This document shows positions 24,479-33,229 of a stretch of 64,000 nt of DNA, one piece after another; position 1 is the first letter of the stretch, and each line of letters starts with the position of its first letter. The notes under the pieces were generated by a model that did not search any database, had not been told where the DNA came from, and worked only from the letters and a program-made list of their open reading frames with translations. Where the stretch lies: positions 1-64,000 of the forward strand of contig JAZSOS010000033.1 of assembly GCA_045537045.1 (NCBI GenBank), written 5' to 3'. The position numbers and the translations under genes are program-made. Source of the DNA: SIG480 sp045537045 (GTDB lineage Bacteria; Bacillota; Clostridia; Oscillospirales; JAAYXM01).

Positions 24479-26230
24479 GTGGCGTATCCGCGCGAATTTA
24501 TGGACGAGCTTCTCGCCCGGAGTGACATTGTTTCCGTTGTGTCGCGTTATGTTTCTCTCTCGCGCCGCGGATCGGGAAACCTCGGGCTGTGTCCGTTCCA
24601 CAACGAAAAAACACCGTCGTTCCACGTATCGTCAGACAAGCAGTTTTTCCACTGCTTCGGCTGCGGTGCAGGCGGAGATGTTATTTCCTTTATTATGAAA
24701 ATTGAAAATCTGGATTTCCCGGATGCCGTGGCAAAGCTTGCCGAGTGGGCAGGAATGGAAATCCCGCAATCCGATTACGGCTCGGGGGAGCGAAACCGTC
24801 GCCGCCGTGCCGAAGAGGCATGCCGTGATGCCGCGCGCTTTTTCCACGAAAAGCTCCGCGAGGACGGGGGCGCAGATGCGCGGGGATATCTTCTCGGTCG
24901 CGGACTCTCCCCAGCAACAATAACGCGCTTCGGACTTGGATATTCTCCCGATGCGTGGGGCGAGCTTCTTGATGCGCTCTTAATGCTCGGCTACACAAAA
25001 GCAGAGCTTTTGGAAGCAGGTCTTGTCACCACCGGAAAAACAGGAAAGATTTACGACAGATTCCGCGGCCGCGCGATGTTTCCGATAATAAACGTCCGCG
25101 GAACTGTTATCGGCTTTGGCGGACGCATTATGGGAGACGGCGAGCCGAAATACTTAAACTCTCCTGAATCCGCTGTTTTTAACAAAAGAAAAAATCTTTA
25201 TGCCTTAAATCTTGCAAAATCAAGCCGTTCAGATTTTATGATTCTTGCCGAAGGATATATGGACGTTATTGCGTTGCACCAGGCAGGCTTTGACAGCGCG
25301 GTTGCATCTCTCGGCACTGCACTTACGGACGAGCAAGCGCATCTTATTTCAAAATACAAAAGCCGCGTTGTTATCGCATATGACTCGGACAAGGCCGGAC
25401 GCGCCGCAACAGAGCGCGCCATTGACATTCTGAAAAAAGCAGGGCTTGACGTGCGGGTAATCGTTATGACCGGTGCAAAAGACCCTGACGAATTCATAAA
25501 GAAATTCGGGCGTGAAAAGTACGCAAAACTTATAGAAAGCGCCCTTCCCGCCGCAGAATACCGCCTTGCTTCAGCGCGTCAGGAGCTGGACCTTTCCGAC
25601 GATAAGCAAAGGGTGGCATACATCAAGTCGGCTGTCGGCCAGCTTGCGCGGATGCAAAGCGCGATTGAGCGCGAGATTTACGCAGGACGCGTTGCACAGG
25701 AAACTAACGTCACGCGCGATGCCATACTTCAGGAAGCAGAACGGGAGAGGAAACGGCTTATACGTGAAAAACGGCGTGAGGAGGAAAGAAAAATTCTTGA
25801 TCCTGTAAACTCTATTATGCCGAAAGAGCGCTCGGAGAGATATACAAATCCTCACTCGGCAATCGCCGAGGAGGCACTGCTCACTGTGTGTATGTCAGAC
25901 ACAAAACTCTGCTCGGAAGTTTCAGAACGCATTTCAGGAAGTATGTTTTCTTCACCTTTGCTCGGACGCGCATTTGATATCGTCTGTTCGCGCACCCGCG
26001 AAGGGCATGAGACTGATATGAGTGTTTTCTCCGAATCCTTTTCGGAAAGTGAAAATACGCATCTTGCCGCCGTGCTTGCCCGCAATGCGGAAAAAAGCGC
26101 TGATGCCGCAGATGACTATATTGATATAATTCAGGGCGAAAATATTAAAGGCGAGGGGAAATTAAGTGATGAGGCTATCCTCGCAGCCGCAGAATACTAC
26201 AGAAAAAAGAAGGGGTTAACCAATGGATAA
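24479..26230 (+). CDS. dnaG: DNA primase
   Basis: A 583-residue primase that makes RNA primers for replication. It has an N-terminal CHC2 zinc-binding domain (C38, H41, C59, C62), a central TOPRIM fold (LAEGYMDVIALHQAGF and YDSDKAGRAA motifs) and a C-terminal helicase-interaction domain that is divergent. The start is GTG after AAAGGAAG. It overlaps rpoD by 8 bases, forming the classical dnaG-rpoD operon. Confidence 0.97.
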   Translation: MAYPREFMDELLARSDIVSVVSRYVSLSRRGSGNLGLCPFHNEKTPSFHVSSDKQFFHCFGCGAGGDVISFIMKIENLDFPDAVAKLAEWAGMEIPQSDYGSGERNRRRRAEEACRDAARFFHEKLREDGGADARGYLLGRGLSPATITRFGLGYSPDAWGELLDALLMLGYTKAELLEAGLVTTGKTGKIYDRFRGRAMFPIINVRGTVIGFGGRIMGDGEPKYLNSPESAVFNKRKNLYALNLAKSSRSDFMILAEGYMDVIALHQAGFDSAVASLGTALTDEQAHLISKYKSRVVIAYDSDKAGRAATERAIDILKKAGLDVRVIVMTGAKDPDEFIKKFGREKYAKLIESALPAAEYRLASARQELDLSDDKQRVAYIKSAVGQLARMQSAIEREIYAGRVAQETNVTRDAILQEAERERKRLIREKRREEERKILDPVNSIMPKERSERYTNPHSAIAEEALLTVCMSDTKLCSEVSERISGSMFSSPLLGRAFDIVCSRTREGHETDMSVFSESFSESENTHLAAVLARNAEKSADAADDYIDIIQGENIKGEGKLSDEAILAAAEYYRKKKGLTNG

Positions 26231-27377
26231 GGAAAACAACGAAAAAGTAACAACCGCACAGGAAAAAAAGCAAATTCTCCGAGAACTTATAGAAACAGGA
26301 AAAAAGCGCGGCAAGCTATCACAGAAAGAGCTTATGGACGTTGCCGCAGAGCTTGAAATGAACTCCGACCAGATTGAAAAGCTTTACGACACGCTTGAAC
26401 ACCTCGGAATTGAGCTTCCGCTTGAGGAATTTATTCAAGACCTTCCTCCGGAAGATGATTTTCTTGAGGATATCCCGGAAGACCTCGACGATATTGAAGA
26501 AATTCCGGAAGAAGAGCTTGTCGACAGCGCAGCGCTCATGGAAGGTCTGTCGATTGATGACCACGTCCGTATTTACTTAAAAGAAATAGGTAAGGTTGAC
26601 CTTCTCTCTCCGGATGAAGAGGTAGAGCTTGCCGACCGTATGGCACAGGGCGACGAAACGGCAAAGGTGCGCCTTGCGGAAGCAAACCTCCGTCTTGTCG
26701 TTTCCATTGCAAAACGCTATGTAGGGCGCGGAATGCTCTTCCTTGACCTTATTCAGGAAGGCAACCTCGGTCTTATAAAGGCTGTTGAAAAGTTTGACCA
26801 CACAAAGGGATATAAGTTCTCAACATACGCTACATGGTGGATTCGTCAGGACATCACCCGTGCTATTGCCGACCAGGCGCGTACAATCCGTATCCCGGTT
26901 CATATGGTAGAAACAATAAACAAGGTTATCCGTGTATCACGTCAGCTTCTTCAGGAACTCGGTCACGATCCGTCTCCCGAGGAAATTGCAAGAGAGATGC
27001 AGATTCCTGTACACAGAGTCCGCGATATCCTCAAAATCGCACAGGAGCCAGTATCACTGGAGACACCTATCGGCGAAGAGGAGGATTCACATCTTGGCGA
27101 TTTCATTCCTGCAGAGGATGCACAGGAGCCGGCAGAGGCGGCATCCTTTACCCTTTTGCGCGAGCAGCTTGTCGATGTTTTGGGCACGCTCACTCCGCGT
27201 GAAGAAAAGGTGCTTAAGCTCCGCTTCGGCATTGAGGACGGCAGAACGCGCACACTTGAGGAAGTGGGCAAGGAGTTTAATGTTACGCGTGAGCGTATAC
27301 GTCAGATTGAAGCAAAGGCACTGCGCAAGCTCCGCCATCCCAGCCGTTCCAAAATGCTTAAGGATTTCCTCAGCTAA
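26223..27377 (+). CDS. rpoD: Primary RNA polymerase sigma factor (SigA/RpoD)
   Basis: A 384-residue group 1 sigma factor. It has a lysine-rich N-terminus with region 1.1 (about 15-65), an acidic stretch (about 68-100), region 1.2 with DHVRIYLKEIG, and region 2 with the NLRLVVSIAKRY and YKFSTYATWWIRQ motifs that recognise the -10 box. Regions 3 and 4 end with the RIRQIEAKALRKLRHPSRS helix-turn-helix. It directs transcription from the TTGACA/TATAAT promoters seen throughout the window. Confidence 0.98.
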   Translation: MDKENNEKVTTAQEKKQILRELIETGKKRGKLSQKELMDVAAELEMNSDQIEKLYDTLEHLGIELPLEEFIQDLPPEDDFLEDIPEDLDDIEEIPEEELVDSAALMEGLSIDDHVRIYLKEIGKVDLLSPDEEVELADRMAQGDETAKVRLAEANLRLVVSIAKRYVGRGMLFLDLIQEGNLGLIKAVEKFDHTKGYKFSTYATWWIRQDITRAIADQARTIRIPVHMVETINKVIRVSRQLLQELGHDPSPEEIAREMQIPVHRVRDILKIAQEPVSLETPIGEEEDSHLGDFIPAEDAQEPAEAASFTLLREQLVDVLGTLTPREEKVLKLRFGIEDGRTRTLEEVGKEFNVTRERIRQIEAKALRKLRHPSRSKMLKDFLS

Positions 27378-27410
27378 ACCGTTTTTTCTTTACGAAAGGT
27401 CGAATTCAAA

Positions 27411-28199
27411 GTGAAAATAACAGATTCCCACGCACATATCTTTCCGCAGAAAATCGCGCTTAAAGCAAGCGGCGCAACCGGAGACTTCTACGGTGTCGAG
27501 ATGCATCACGACGGCATGGCTCACACCCTCTCGGAAAAGCTTCGTGAAGCCGGCATCTCCCGTGCACTCGTCTGCTCCCCTGCAACAACTCCGCATCAAG
27601 TCCCGTCCATAAACGATTTCATCGCGGAAAAATGCAAAAAATATCCAGAGTTTTTCGGAGTTGCAACTCTCCATCCCGGACTTTCCGACCCGGAAGCTGA
27701 AATCTCGCGTCTTATGACACTCGGACTTCATGGTGTTAAGCTCCATCCCGATTTCCAACAATTTGCGATAGATGACGAGCGGATGTTTCCTACATACAAA
27801 GCTCTCGAGCGTGAAGGGCTTCCCGTGCTTTTTCATACTGGTGATAAGCGGTATGACTTTTCCGGTCCGCGCAGGCTTATCCGCGTGCTTGAAAAGTTCC
27901 CTGACCTTAAGTGCATTGCCGCGCACTTCGGCGGCTATTCCGAATGGGAGCACGCATGGGAGTATCCAAAGCACAAAAACCTGTACTTTGACACATCAAG
28001 CTCGCTTTGGGTGATGAAGCCGGATGAGGCGCTCGCCTTTATAGACAAGTTCGGTGCAGAGCAATTTATGTTCGGCTCAGACTTTCCGATGTGGACACCC
28101 GCCGAGGAGCTTTCAAAGTTTTTGAATCTCGGGCTTACGGAAGAAATGAACGAGCAGATACTCTGCGGAACATTTGAGTCCTTGTTCGGAATTGCGTAA
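27411..28199 (+). CDS. Amidohydrolase family protein
   Basis: A 262-residue TIM-barrel metal hydrolase of the amidohydrolase-2 type. It has the N-terminal DSHAHIFP metal motif, a GVKLHPDFQQF motif, IAAHFGGYSEWE and the GSDFPMW motif supplying the catalytic aspartate. Substrate unknown; relatives decarboxylate or hydrolyse small carbon compounds. The GTG start follows AAAGG. It is 27 bases from the TatD gene and probably shares its transcript. Confidence 0.88.
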   Translation: MKITDSHAHIFPQKIALKASGATGDFYGVEMHHDGMAHTLSEKLREAGISRALVCSPATTPHQVPSINDFIAEKCKKYPEFFGVATLHPGLSDPEAEISRLMTLGLHGVKLHPDFQQFAIDDERMFPTYKALEREGLPVLFHTGDKRYDFSGPRRLIRVLEKFPDLKCIAAHFGGYSEWEHAWEYPKHKNLYFDTSSSLWVMKPDEALAFIDKFGAEQFMFGSDFPMWTPAEELSKFLNLGLTEEMNEQILCGTFESLFGIA

Positions 28200-28226
28200 C
28201 GTATAAATCAAAAGGAATATCATAAT

Positions 28227-28991
28227 ATGTTTTTTGACACACATGCACATCTTGATGATGAGCAGTTCTCCCCTGACCGCGACGAGCTTATTTCCTCGTT
28301 TGCGAAAGCGGGGGTGACGCGCGTTCTCAACGCATCGAGCGATATGGAGTCGTGCCTTGAGACTGTGCGACTCTGCAAAAAGTATGATTTTATTTATGGT
28401 GCTGTGGGTGTTCACCCCGAAGCAGCAGACCGTTTTTGCGAGGATGACCTTGAAAAAATCGCTGAGCTTTCACGCGAGAAGAATATCGTTGCAATAGGCG
28501 AAGTAGGTCTGGACTATTACTGGGACGACGTCCCGCGCGAGGTTCAGAAAGAGGTTTTCCGCAAGCAGGCAACTCTTGCCGAGCGTCTGTCCCTACCTCT
28601 TGTCGTTCACGACAGAGAAGCCCACCGCGACACTTTAGAAATTCTTAAGGAATTTCCCACCCTTCGCGTTGTTTACCACTGCTTTTCCGGCAGTGCGGAA
28701 TACGCGCGCGAGCTTTTAAAACTCGGCTATTACTTTTCATTCGGCGGCGCGGTAACTTTTAAAAACGCGCGCCACTCGCACGAGGTTTTGCTTTCCGTTC
28801 CTCACGATAAGATAATGCTTGAAACGGATTGCCCTTATATGGCACCCGTGCCGTACCGCGGAAAGCGTAACCATCCGGGATATATTCCACATATCGCCGC
28901 TAAAATTGCGGAGCTTTGGAATGTAACGCCGGAAGAGGTCGGCGCAATAACGACCGCAAATGCACTTAGATTTTTTAACATCAAAGAATAA
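28227..28991 (+). CDS. TatD family metal-dependent hydrolase
   Basis: A 254-residue TatD/YcfH-type deoxyribonuclease family protein. Metal ligands appear in FDTHAHLDDEQF, GEVGLDYYWDD, VVHDREAH, VYHCFSG and LETDCPYMAP. Members have 3'-5' exonuclease activity or act in tRNA and DNA quality control. The ATG follows AAAAGGAA. Confidence 0.94.
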   Translation: MFFDTHAHLDDEQFSPDRDELISSFAKAGVTRVLNASSDMESCLETVRLCKKYDFIYGAVGVHPEAADRFCEDDLEKIAELSREKNIVAIGEVGLDYYWDDVPREVQKEVFRKQATLAERLSLPLVVHDREAHRDTLEILKEFPTLRVVYHCFSGSAEYARELLKLGYYFSFGGAVTFKNARHSHEVLLSVPHDKIMLETDCPYMAPVPYRGKRNHPGYIPHIAAKIAELWNVTPEEVGAITTANALRFFNIKE

Positions 28992-29017
28992 GCCGAGGGG
29001 AGACGAACACCTCGGCT
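28991..29017 (+). repeat. Short inverted repeat between tatD and the FUSC gene
   Basis: AGCCGAGG (28991-28998) and CCTCGGCT (29010-29017) form an 8-bp perfect stem overlapping the tatD stop codon. No T-tract follows, so it is not a good terminator. It may tune transcript stability between the two genes. Confidence 0.5.
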
Positions 29018-29031
29018 CAAGGAGACAAATC

Positions 29032-29592
29032 ATGAGTAAAAAACCTTTCAAATTCCGCATAGGTATGCGTAACATCAAAACAGCAATCGCCGCAACGCTT
29101 TGCGCTTTTATGTATTTGTTTATTGACCGTAATCCGACCTTTGCCTGCATTGGCGCAATATTCGGCACGGGGTACGATATGGGAGATTCGTGGCTCAACG
29201 GCGGAAACCGCCTTTTCGGCACGATTATCGGCGGCTTTATCGGTATGCTTCTCTTCCGTCTGTATCTTGTTTTCTTCCCCGACGGCGAAGTCGGGCTTCT
29301 TATGATGCCGTTTCTTTTTGTCGGCGTTGTCGCTCTTATTATCGCCTGCCAGTTTTTCCGTTGGCCGGGCGGAATCCAGCCGGGCGGAGTTATCTTAAGC
29401 ATCATTCTCTTTACGCAGAACGATGCCGCAGCATACATCCCGTACTCGCTCAACCGTATGCTTGACACGGCAATCGGCGTTATCGTGGCTCTTCTCATAA
29501 ATCACTTCTTCCCGAGAGAGCGCCTTGTGAAAATCCTTTGCGCTCTTCATCTCCGCAAACCAGAGAGTGTTGCGGAAAGCGCGGAGAAGTAA
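29032..29592 (+). CDS. FUSC/aromatic-acid-exporter-like membrane protein
   Basis: A 186-residue membrane protein with about five or six helices, beginning MSKKPFKFRIGMRNIKTA. Its N-terminal pattern (TAIAATLCAFMYLF, NPTFACIGAIFGTG, RLFGTIIGGFIGM) matches the membrane half of the FUSC/DUF939 aromatic acid exporter group, without the usual soluble domain. The ATG at 29032 has GGAGAC 8 bases upstream; a longer frame starting in tatD was rejected. Function unproven. Confidence 0.82.
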   Translation: MSKKPFKFRIGMRNIKTAIAATLCAFMYLFIDRNPTFACIGAIFGTGYDMGDSWLNGGNRLFGTIIGGFIGMLLFRLYLVFFPDGEVGLLMMPFLFVGVVALIIACQFFRWPGGIQPGGVILSIILFTQNDAAAYIPYSLNRMLDTAIGVIVALLINHFFPRERLVKILCALHLRKPESVAESAEK

Positions 29593-29610
29593 GATATAAC
29601 GTACATGAAC

Positions 29611-29644
29611 ACAGCGGACAGATGACGTGTCATCTGTCCGCTGT
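29611..29644. terminator. Long perfect hairpin between the FUSC gene and rnpB
   Basis: A 16-bp perfect inverted repeat (29611-29626 with 29629-29644) lies between the convergent FUSC and RNase P RNA genes. It could terminate both. Confidence 0.75.
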
Positions 29645-29659
29645 CTGTTATTCAAAGTG

Positions 29660-30025
29660 GTGCGAGCAAGCCTGTAAGCCGAGTTCTGTCGTGGACAGCC
29701 ATCTATCTACGCGACGTGTTGCCACGGCGCTTTAGCCACCTTCCCGAGGACAGCCGGGCCGGCCTTAAGTCCTCCTATGCGGTGTTGCTCCGGATAGAGT
29801 TTGCAGGATGAGACAGTTCCCTGCTCACCCGTGAGCTCTTACCTCACGTTTCCACCCTTACTTAACTTCAGCTCTCGCTGAAGTTAAGCGGTATATCTCT
29901 GTTGCACTTTTCCTGAAGTCGCCTTCGGCGGGCGTTACCCGTTATCCTTGCCCTGTGGAGCTCGGACTTTCCTCATGCGCCGCCTTTCGGCATATGACGC
30001 ACGCGGCTGTCTGTCTTACTCGCAC
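29660..30025 (-). ncRNA. rnpB: RNase P RNA
   Basis: A 366-base minus-strand gene for the catalytic RNA that matures tRNA 5' ends. P1 pairs GTGCGAGTAAG at the 5' end with CTTGCTCGCAC at the 3' end over 11 bp. The conserved GAGGAAAGTCCGAGCTCC block lies near the 5' end, and the conserved ACTCGGCTTACAGG lies near the 3' end. A 9-bp CTTCAGC-type helix forms an inner arm. Confidence 0.95.
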
Positions 30026-30030
30026 GATAT

Positions 30031-30059
30031 ATTGTATCACAAGTAAGCCGCAATTGCAA
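30031..30059 (-). promoter_or_regulatory. Promoter of rnpB
   Basis: On the minus strand TTGCAA (30054-30059), a 17-base spacer and TACAAT (30031-30036), 5 bases before the P1 helix. Confidence 0.7.
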
Positions 30060-30074
30060 GGGTGAGAAAACACC

Positions 30075-30100
30075 AAAGGGGACCGCAAGAGGTCCCCTTT
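30075..30100 (-). terminator. Terminator of galM
   Basis: A 10-bp stem (30075-30084 with 30091-30100) followed on the minus strand by GGTGTTTTC. It lies 15 bases beyond the galM stop codon. Confidence 0.8.
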
Positions 30101-30114
30101 AGTAAAAAACTATG

Positions 30115-31152
30115 TTATTTTGCATCAAAAACATATTCCGTTTCGTAATCGAATATTTCTCCCTTTTTGAGGTATCCCTGCATAAACTGCGGGAACTTAA
30201 GGCAGTTGGGATAGAATCCCGTCTCTAAGCAAAGTGCACCGCGGCGTTCATATGTTGCGCCGTCCTTTGCCGGATAATCAACACCCGGAAGCGAGTTTCC
30301 GGTGTAGAGAAGCACTGTCGGGCTGTTCGTCTTTACCGTCATGTTGATTCCGGATTCGGGGCAATAAACCTCGGTGCAGGTAACAAGCTCACGACCGTTA
30401 TTTCTTACCGTCCATGCATGGTCATAACCGCCGGCAAGTGTGAGCTGCTCGTGGTCATTATCAATATCGCGTCCTATCTCCTTCGGTGCGCGGAAGTCAA
30501 ATTCCTCGGGTAGCGGATGGAGTACGCCGTAAACCATACCGTGCGGTGCCTGAGGCGCGTAAGTATCGGCATACATCGTCATAATGTGGTCGTGAATACT
30601 TCCGGCTGCGTGACCGCGAAGGTTGAAGTATGCGTGGTTTGTGAGGTTGATAACCGTGTCCTCATCGCAGGAGGCAATGTATGAAAGCTTAAGTCCGTTA
30701 TCATCGGAAAGCGTGTACTTAACATCAACTATCATGTTTCCGGGGAAGCCGTTTTCTCCATCCGGAAGAAGCGCTGTAAGTGTAACGGAATTTTCCGTAT
30801 GCTCTTTTTCAGTAAAGATGCGGCGTGCAAGCGGCTCGTCCGCACCACCGTGGAGCATATGTATTCCCTTCATATTTGCGGGCACCTTGATTGTCTTGCC
30901 GTTTAATTCAAACTCTGCGTTTTCGATGCGGTTTGCAACTCTGCCGCATACCGCGCCATGGTTTGGACCGGGCTTTAAGTAGTCCTCGCCGTTTGCGTAA
31001 CCAAGAACAACATCGCGCACCTTTCCGTTTTTATCCGGAACAAAAAGGTTTAAGATTGATGCGCCCGCCGAAACAAGCGTCACCTTCATTCCGTTTTTAT
31101 TGCTCAGTGTGAACGATTCGAGATTGCCGTACATTCCTTTTTCAAAGCTCAT
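30115..31152 (-). CDS. galM: Aldose 1-epimerase
   Basis: A 345-residue mutarotase interconverting alpha and beta anomers of sugars such as galactose. It has the NRIENAEFELNG region, the active-site HGG of the N-terminal half, TNHAYFNLRG and, near the C-terminus, the catalytic glutamate in CLETGFYPNCLKFP. The ATG follows AAAGGAGAGG. Only 36 bases lie between it and the upstream ung stop, so the two may be cotranscribed. Confidence 0.95.
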   Translation of the reverse strand: MSFEKGMYGNLESFTLSNKNGMKVTLVSAGASILNLFVPDKNGKVRDVVLGYANGEDYLKPGPNHGAVCGRVANRIENAEFELNGKTIKVPANMKGIHMLHGGADEPLARRIFTEKEHTENSVTLTALLPDGENGFPGNMIVDVKYTLSDDNGLKLSYIASCDEDTVINLTNHAYFNLRGHAAGSIHDHIMTMYADTYAPQAPHGMVYGVLHPLPEEFDFRAPKEIGRDIDNDHEQLTLAGGYDHAWTVRNNGRELVTCTEVYCPESGINMTVKTNSPTVLLYTGNSLPGVDYPAKDGATYERRGALCLETGFYPNCLKFPQFMQGYLKKGEIFDYETEYVFDAK

Positions 31153-31188
31153 GATTTACCTCTCCTTTATATTGATTATATATTGTTT

Positions 31189-31848
31189 TTACCATATTAT
31201 CGGCATATCGCCGTTTATTATAAGCTCACGGTTGGCTGCATTGAAGTGGTCACAGCCGAAAAAGCCGCTGAACGCCGAAAGCGGACTCGGATGCGGTGCA
31301 CAAAACACCTTGTGGGCACGATTTGTTATAAGCTCCTGCTTTGTCCGTGCATTTCGTCCCCAGAGGAGAAATACAATTGGTTTTTCCCTCTCGTTTAGCC
31401 TCTTTATAACTGAATCGGTAAAGATTTCCCAGACCTTACCACTGTGGGAATTAGCCTCTCCTGCACGGACTGTCAGCGCAGTGTTAAGAAGCAGAACCCC
31501 CTGCTCTGCCCAACGCGTAAGGTCTCCCGACTCCGGCTGGACATTTCCCGTTTCATCAAACACCTCTTTGTAAATGTTTTTAAGAGACGGCGGAAGCGGA
31601 ATCCCCTCACGGACGGAAAACGCAAGACCATGCGCCTGCCCTTCGCCGTGATACGGATCCTGACCGAGAATTACTACCTTTACATCACTGTATGCTGTAA
31701 GGCGGAGTGCGTTGAAAATGTCGTACATATTCGGATAAATTGTATACTTTTTGTATTCTTCTTTCAAGAAATTACGAAGTGTGATGTAATATTCCTGCCG
31801 GAACTCCTGCGCAAGAAGCTCTGTCCAATCATTTCCTAAATCTATCAT
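31189..31848 (-). CDS. ung: Uracil-DNA glycosylase (family 1)
   Basis: A 219-residue enzyme that removes uracil from DNA. The water-activating motif VVILGQDPYHGEGQAHGLAF (D64, H67) and the C-terminal HPSPLSA leucine-loop motif are intact. It sits between DUF368 and galM on the minus strand with a GGCGGTGA ribosome site. Confidence 0.97.
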   Translation of the reverse strand: MIDLGNDWTELLAQEFRQEYYITLRNFLKEEYKKYTIYPNMYDIFNALRLTAYSDVKVVILGQDPYHGEGQAHGLAFSVREGIPLPPSLKNIYKEVFDETGNVQPESGDLTRWAEQGVLLLNTALTVRAGEANSHSGKVWEIFTDSVIKRLNEREKPIVFLLWGRNARTKQELITNRAHKVFCAPHPSPLSAFSGFFGCDHFNAANRELIINGDMPIIW

Positions 31849-31913
31849 AATATCACCGCCATAGATTGTAGTCCTTTTTAGTTCATCAAAACATTTAACT
31901 GTCAGTTCTGCTT

Positions 31914-32729
31914 TTACACCTTGCTTTTTGTAAAAACACCAAAAGAGTATATAATCAAAGCACCTGCAATAAAAAGAAAAACATCTGTAATGTGCTCTAT
32001 TCCGGGAAATACTCCCACTACCGATGAAAGCAGAAAACCAAAAGCCGCAAAATGTGCATATCCGTGCAGCCTTTCAAATGCAAGATTTATGAGCTTTATG
32101 CTTGTCAAAAGAAATGTTACTGCCCCCAGTGATATCCAGAACATATCCAACCATTGAAAACAGACAAATGATGATATAAGCTTATCATACATTCCAATCT
32201 GCATAAGCACGAAAGACGAACTCATTCCGGGAACAACGGCGCCAATTGCGAGTATTGCACCTGATGCAAACAACATAACAGGCGAGGAAACAGCAGCAAA
32301 AAGCCTGTGTTCAGTTAGCGTTGCGAAAAACATACCAATAACAAAAGCGGCAAGCATCGGTATTATATATGCAATTTTGAATCCCTTTTGAGTTGCTTCT
32401 TTCATAAATGAAGGAATACTGCCGGTAATAAGCCCTATAAACAGCCATATTATGCTGCGCTGGAAATTCTCAAGCAGCGGTTTCATCACCACACCAAAAA
32501 GAAACATTCCAAGCAGTGCCCCTACCGCGAATATGCCAAGGAAACACACGGACGCTTTAAAATCCTTACGCAAATTCATAACAGAGCTGAGAAGCTTTGG
32601 ATATATTCCCAACGAGATAGCAAGCACCGAACCGCTGAGCCCTGGGGTTATCCCCGCAACTCCGATTATAAAGCCACAAACAACTGTATTCAAAAAGTTA
32701 TACAAATTAAAAACGCTAATCATATGCAT
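31914..32729 (-). CDS. DUF368 membrane protein (PopT-like undecaprenyl phosphate transporter family)
   Basis: A 271-residue polytopic membrane protein with about eight helices. Two re-entrant-like motifs, GVAGITPGLSGSVLAI near the N-terminus and IGAVVPGMSSSFVLM in the second half, mark the DUF368 family. Members of this family have been reported to flip undecaprenyl phosphate across the membrane for cell-wall recycling. That role is assigned here by family only. Own promoter present. Confidence 0.88.
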   Translation of the reverse strand: MHMISVFNLYNFLNTVVCGFIIGVAGITPGLSGSVLAISLGIYPKLLSSVMNLRKDFKASVCFLGIFAVGALLGMFLFGVVMKPLLENFQRSIIWLFIGLITGSIPSFMKEATQKGFKIAYIIPMLAAFVIGMFFATLTEHRLFAAVSSPVMLFASGAILAIGAVVPGMSSSFVLMQIGMYDKLISSFVCFQWLDMFWISLGAVTFLLTSIKLINLAFERLHGYAHFAAFGFLLSSVVGVFPGIEHITDVFLFIAGALIIYSFGVFTKSKV

Positions 32730-32758
32730 TGGCCTCTTACGAAATCTTTATTAAAATA

Positions 32759-32787
32759 ATTCTACCACAAATTCACTTAATATACAA
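32759..32787 (-). promoter_or_regulatory. Promoter for the DUF368 gene
   Basis: On the minus strand TTGTAT (32782-32787), a 17-base spacer and TAGAAT (32759-32764), about 30 bases before the ATG. Confidence 0.5.
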
Positions 32788-32791
32788 CAAA

Positions 32792-32818
32792 AACCGAAGC
32801 CGGAAATCAGCTTCGGTT
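32792..32818 (-). terminator. Terminator of rpmE
   Basis: A 9-bp stem AACCGAAGC/GCTTCGGTT (32792-32800 with 32810-32818), followed on the minus strand by TTTTTGTTG. Confidence 0.85.
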
Positions 32819-32838
32819 ATATTTGGATTCCTTGATAA

Positions 32839-33045
32839 TTACTTATCTGTCAAACCAAACTTTTTGTTGAACCTATCAACACGGCCGCCTGTATCAACAA
32901 GCTTCTGCTTACCGGTATAGAACGGATGGCACTTTGAGCAAATCTCAACCTTGATGTTCTCCTTTGTGGAGCCCGTCTCTATAACCTCGCCGCATGCACA
33001 GGTAATCGTTGTCTGCTTATAATCCGGATGGATTCCTGCCTTCAT
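32839..33045 (-). CDS. rpmE: 50S ribosomal protein L31
   Basis: A 68-residue zinc-containing (C+) L31. It starts MKAGIHPDY and holds the four cysteines at about C16, C18, C36 and C39. The ATG at 33045 follows AAAGAGGTG; a longer in-frame start 13 codons upstream is not supported. A C+ form is made when zinc is available; any zinc-free paralogue is outside the window. Confidence 0.96.
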   Translation of the reverse strand: MKAGIHPDYKQTTITCACGEVIETGSTKENIKVEICSKCHPFYTGKQKLVDTGGRVDRFNKKFGLTDK

Positions 33046-33100
33046 GAAATTCACCTCTTTCGGTAGTGCTTCTTTATTACTCAATTAAATAGCAAAGTAA

Positions 33101-33129
33101 ATAATATCACATTTCCACGCAAAAATCAA
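33101..33129 (-). promoter_or_regulatory. Promoter of rpmE
   Basis: On the minus strand TTGATT (33124-33129), a 17-base spacer and TATTAT (33101-33106) preceded by TGA. The leader is about 50 bases. No ribosomal-protein autoregulatory fold was recognised. Confidence 0.65.
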
Positions 33130-33179
33130 TAGTTTTTTTCATTTTTTCAAATAAAAACACTAAAACACTAAATCTGCGG

Positions 33180-33208
33180 TCATCATTTGCTTTCTGTCGG
33201 CATATGTT
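33180..33208 (+). promoter_or_regulatory. Possible sporulation sigma-E-like promoter
   Basis: TCATCAT (33180-33186), a 14-base spacer and CATATGTT (33201-33208) roughly match the Bacillus sigma-E consensus. No good vegetative promoter was found for the downstream LysM/GH18 gene, whose Bacillus relatives are mother-cell genes. Inference only. Confidence 0.3.
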
Positions 33209-33229
33209 GATTAAAAGGAGTGATGTTTT

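Noticed and set aside
29660..30025. tmRNA or 6S RNA as alternatives for the structured minus-strand RNA
   Set aside because: The P1 helix and conserved GAGGAAAGTCC block are those of RNase P RNA.
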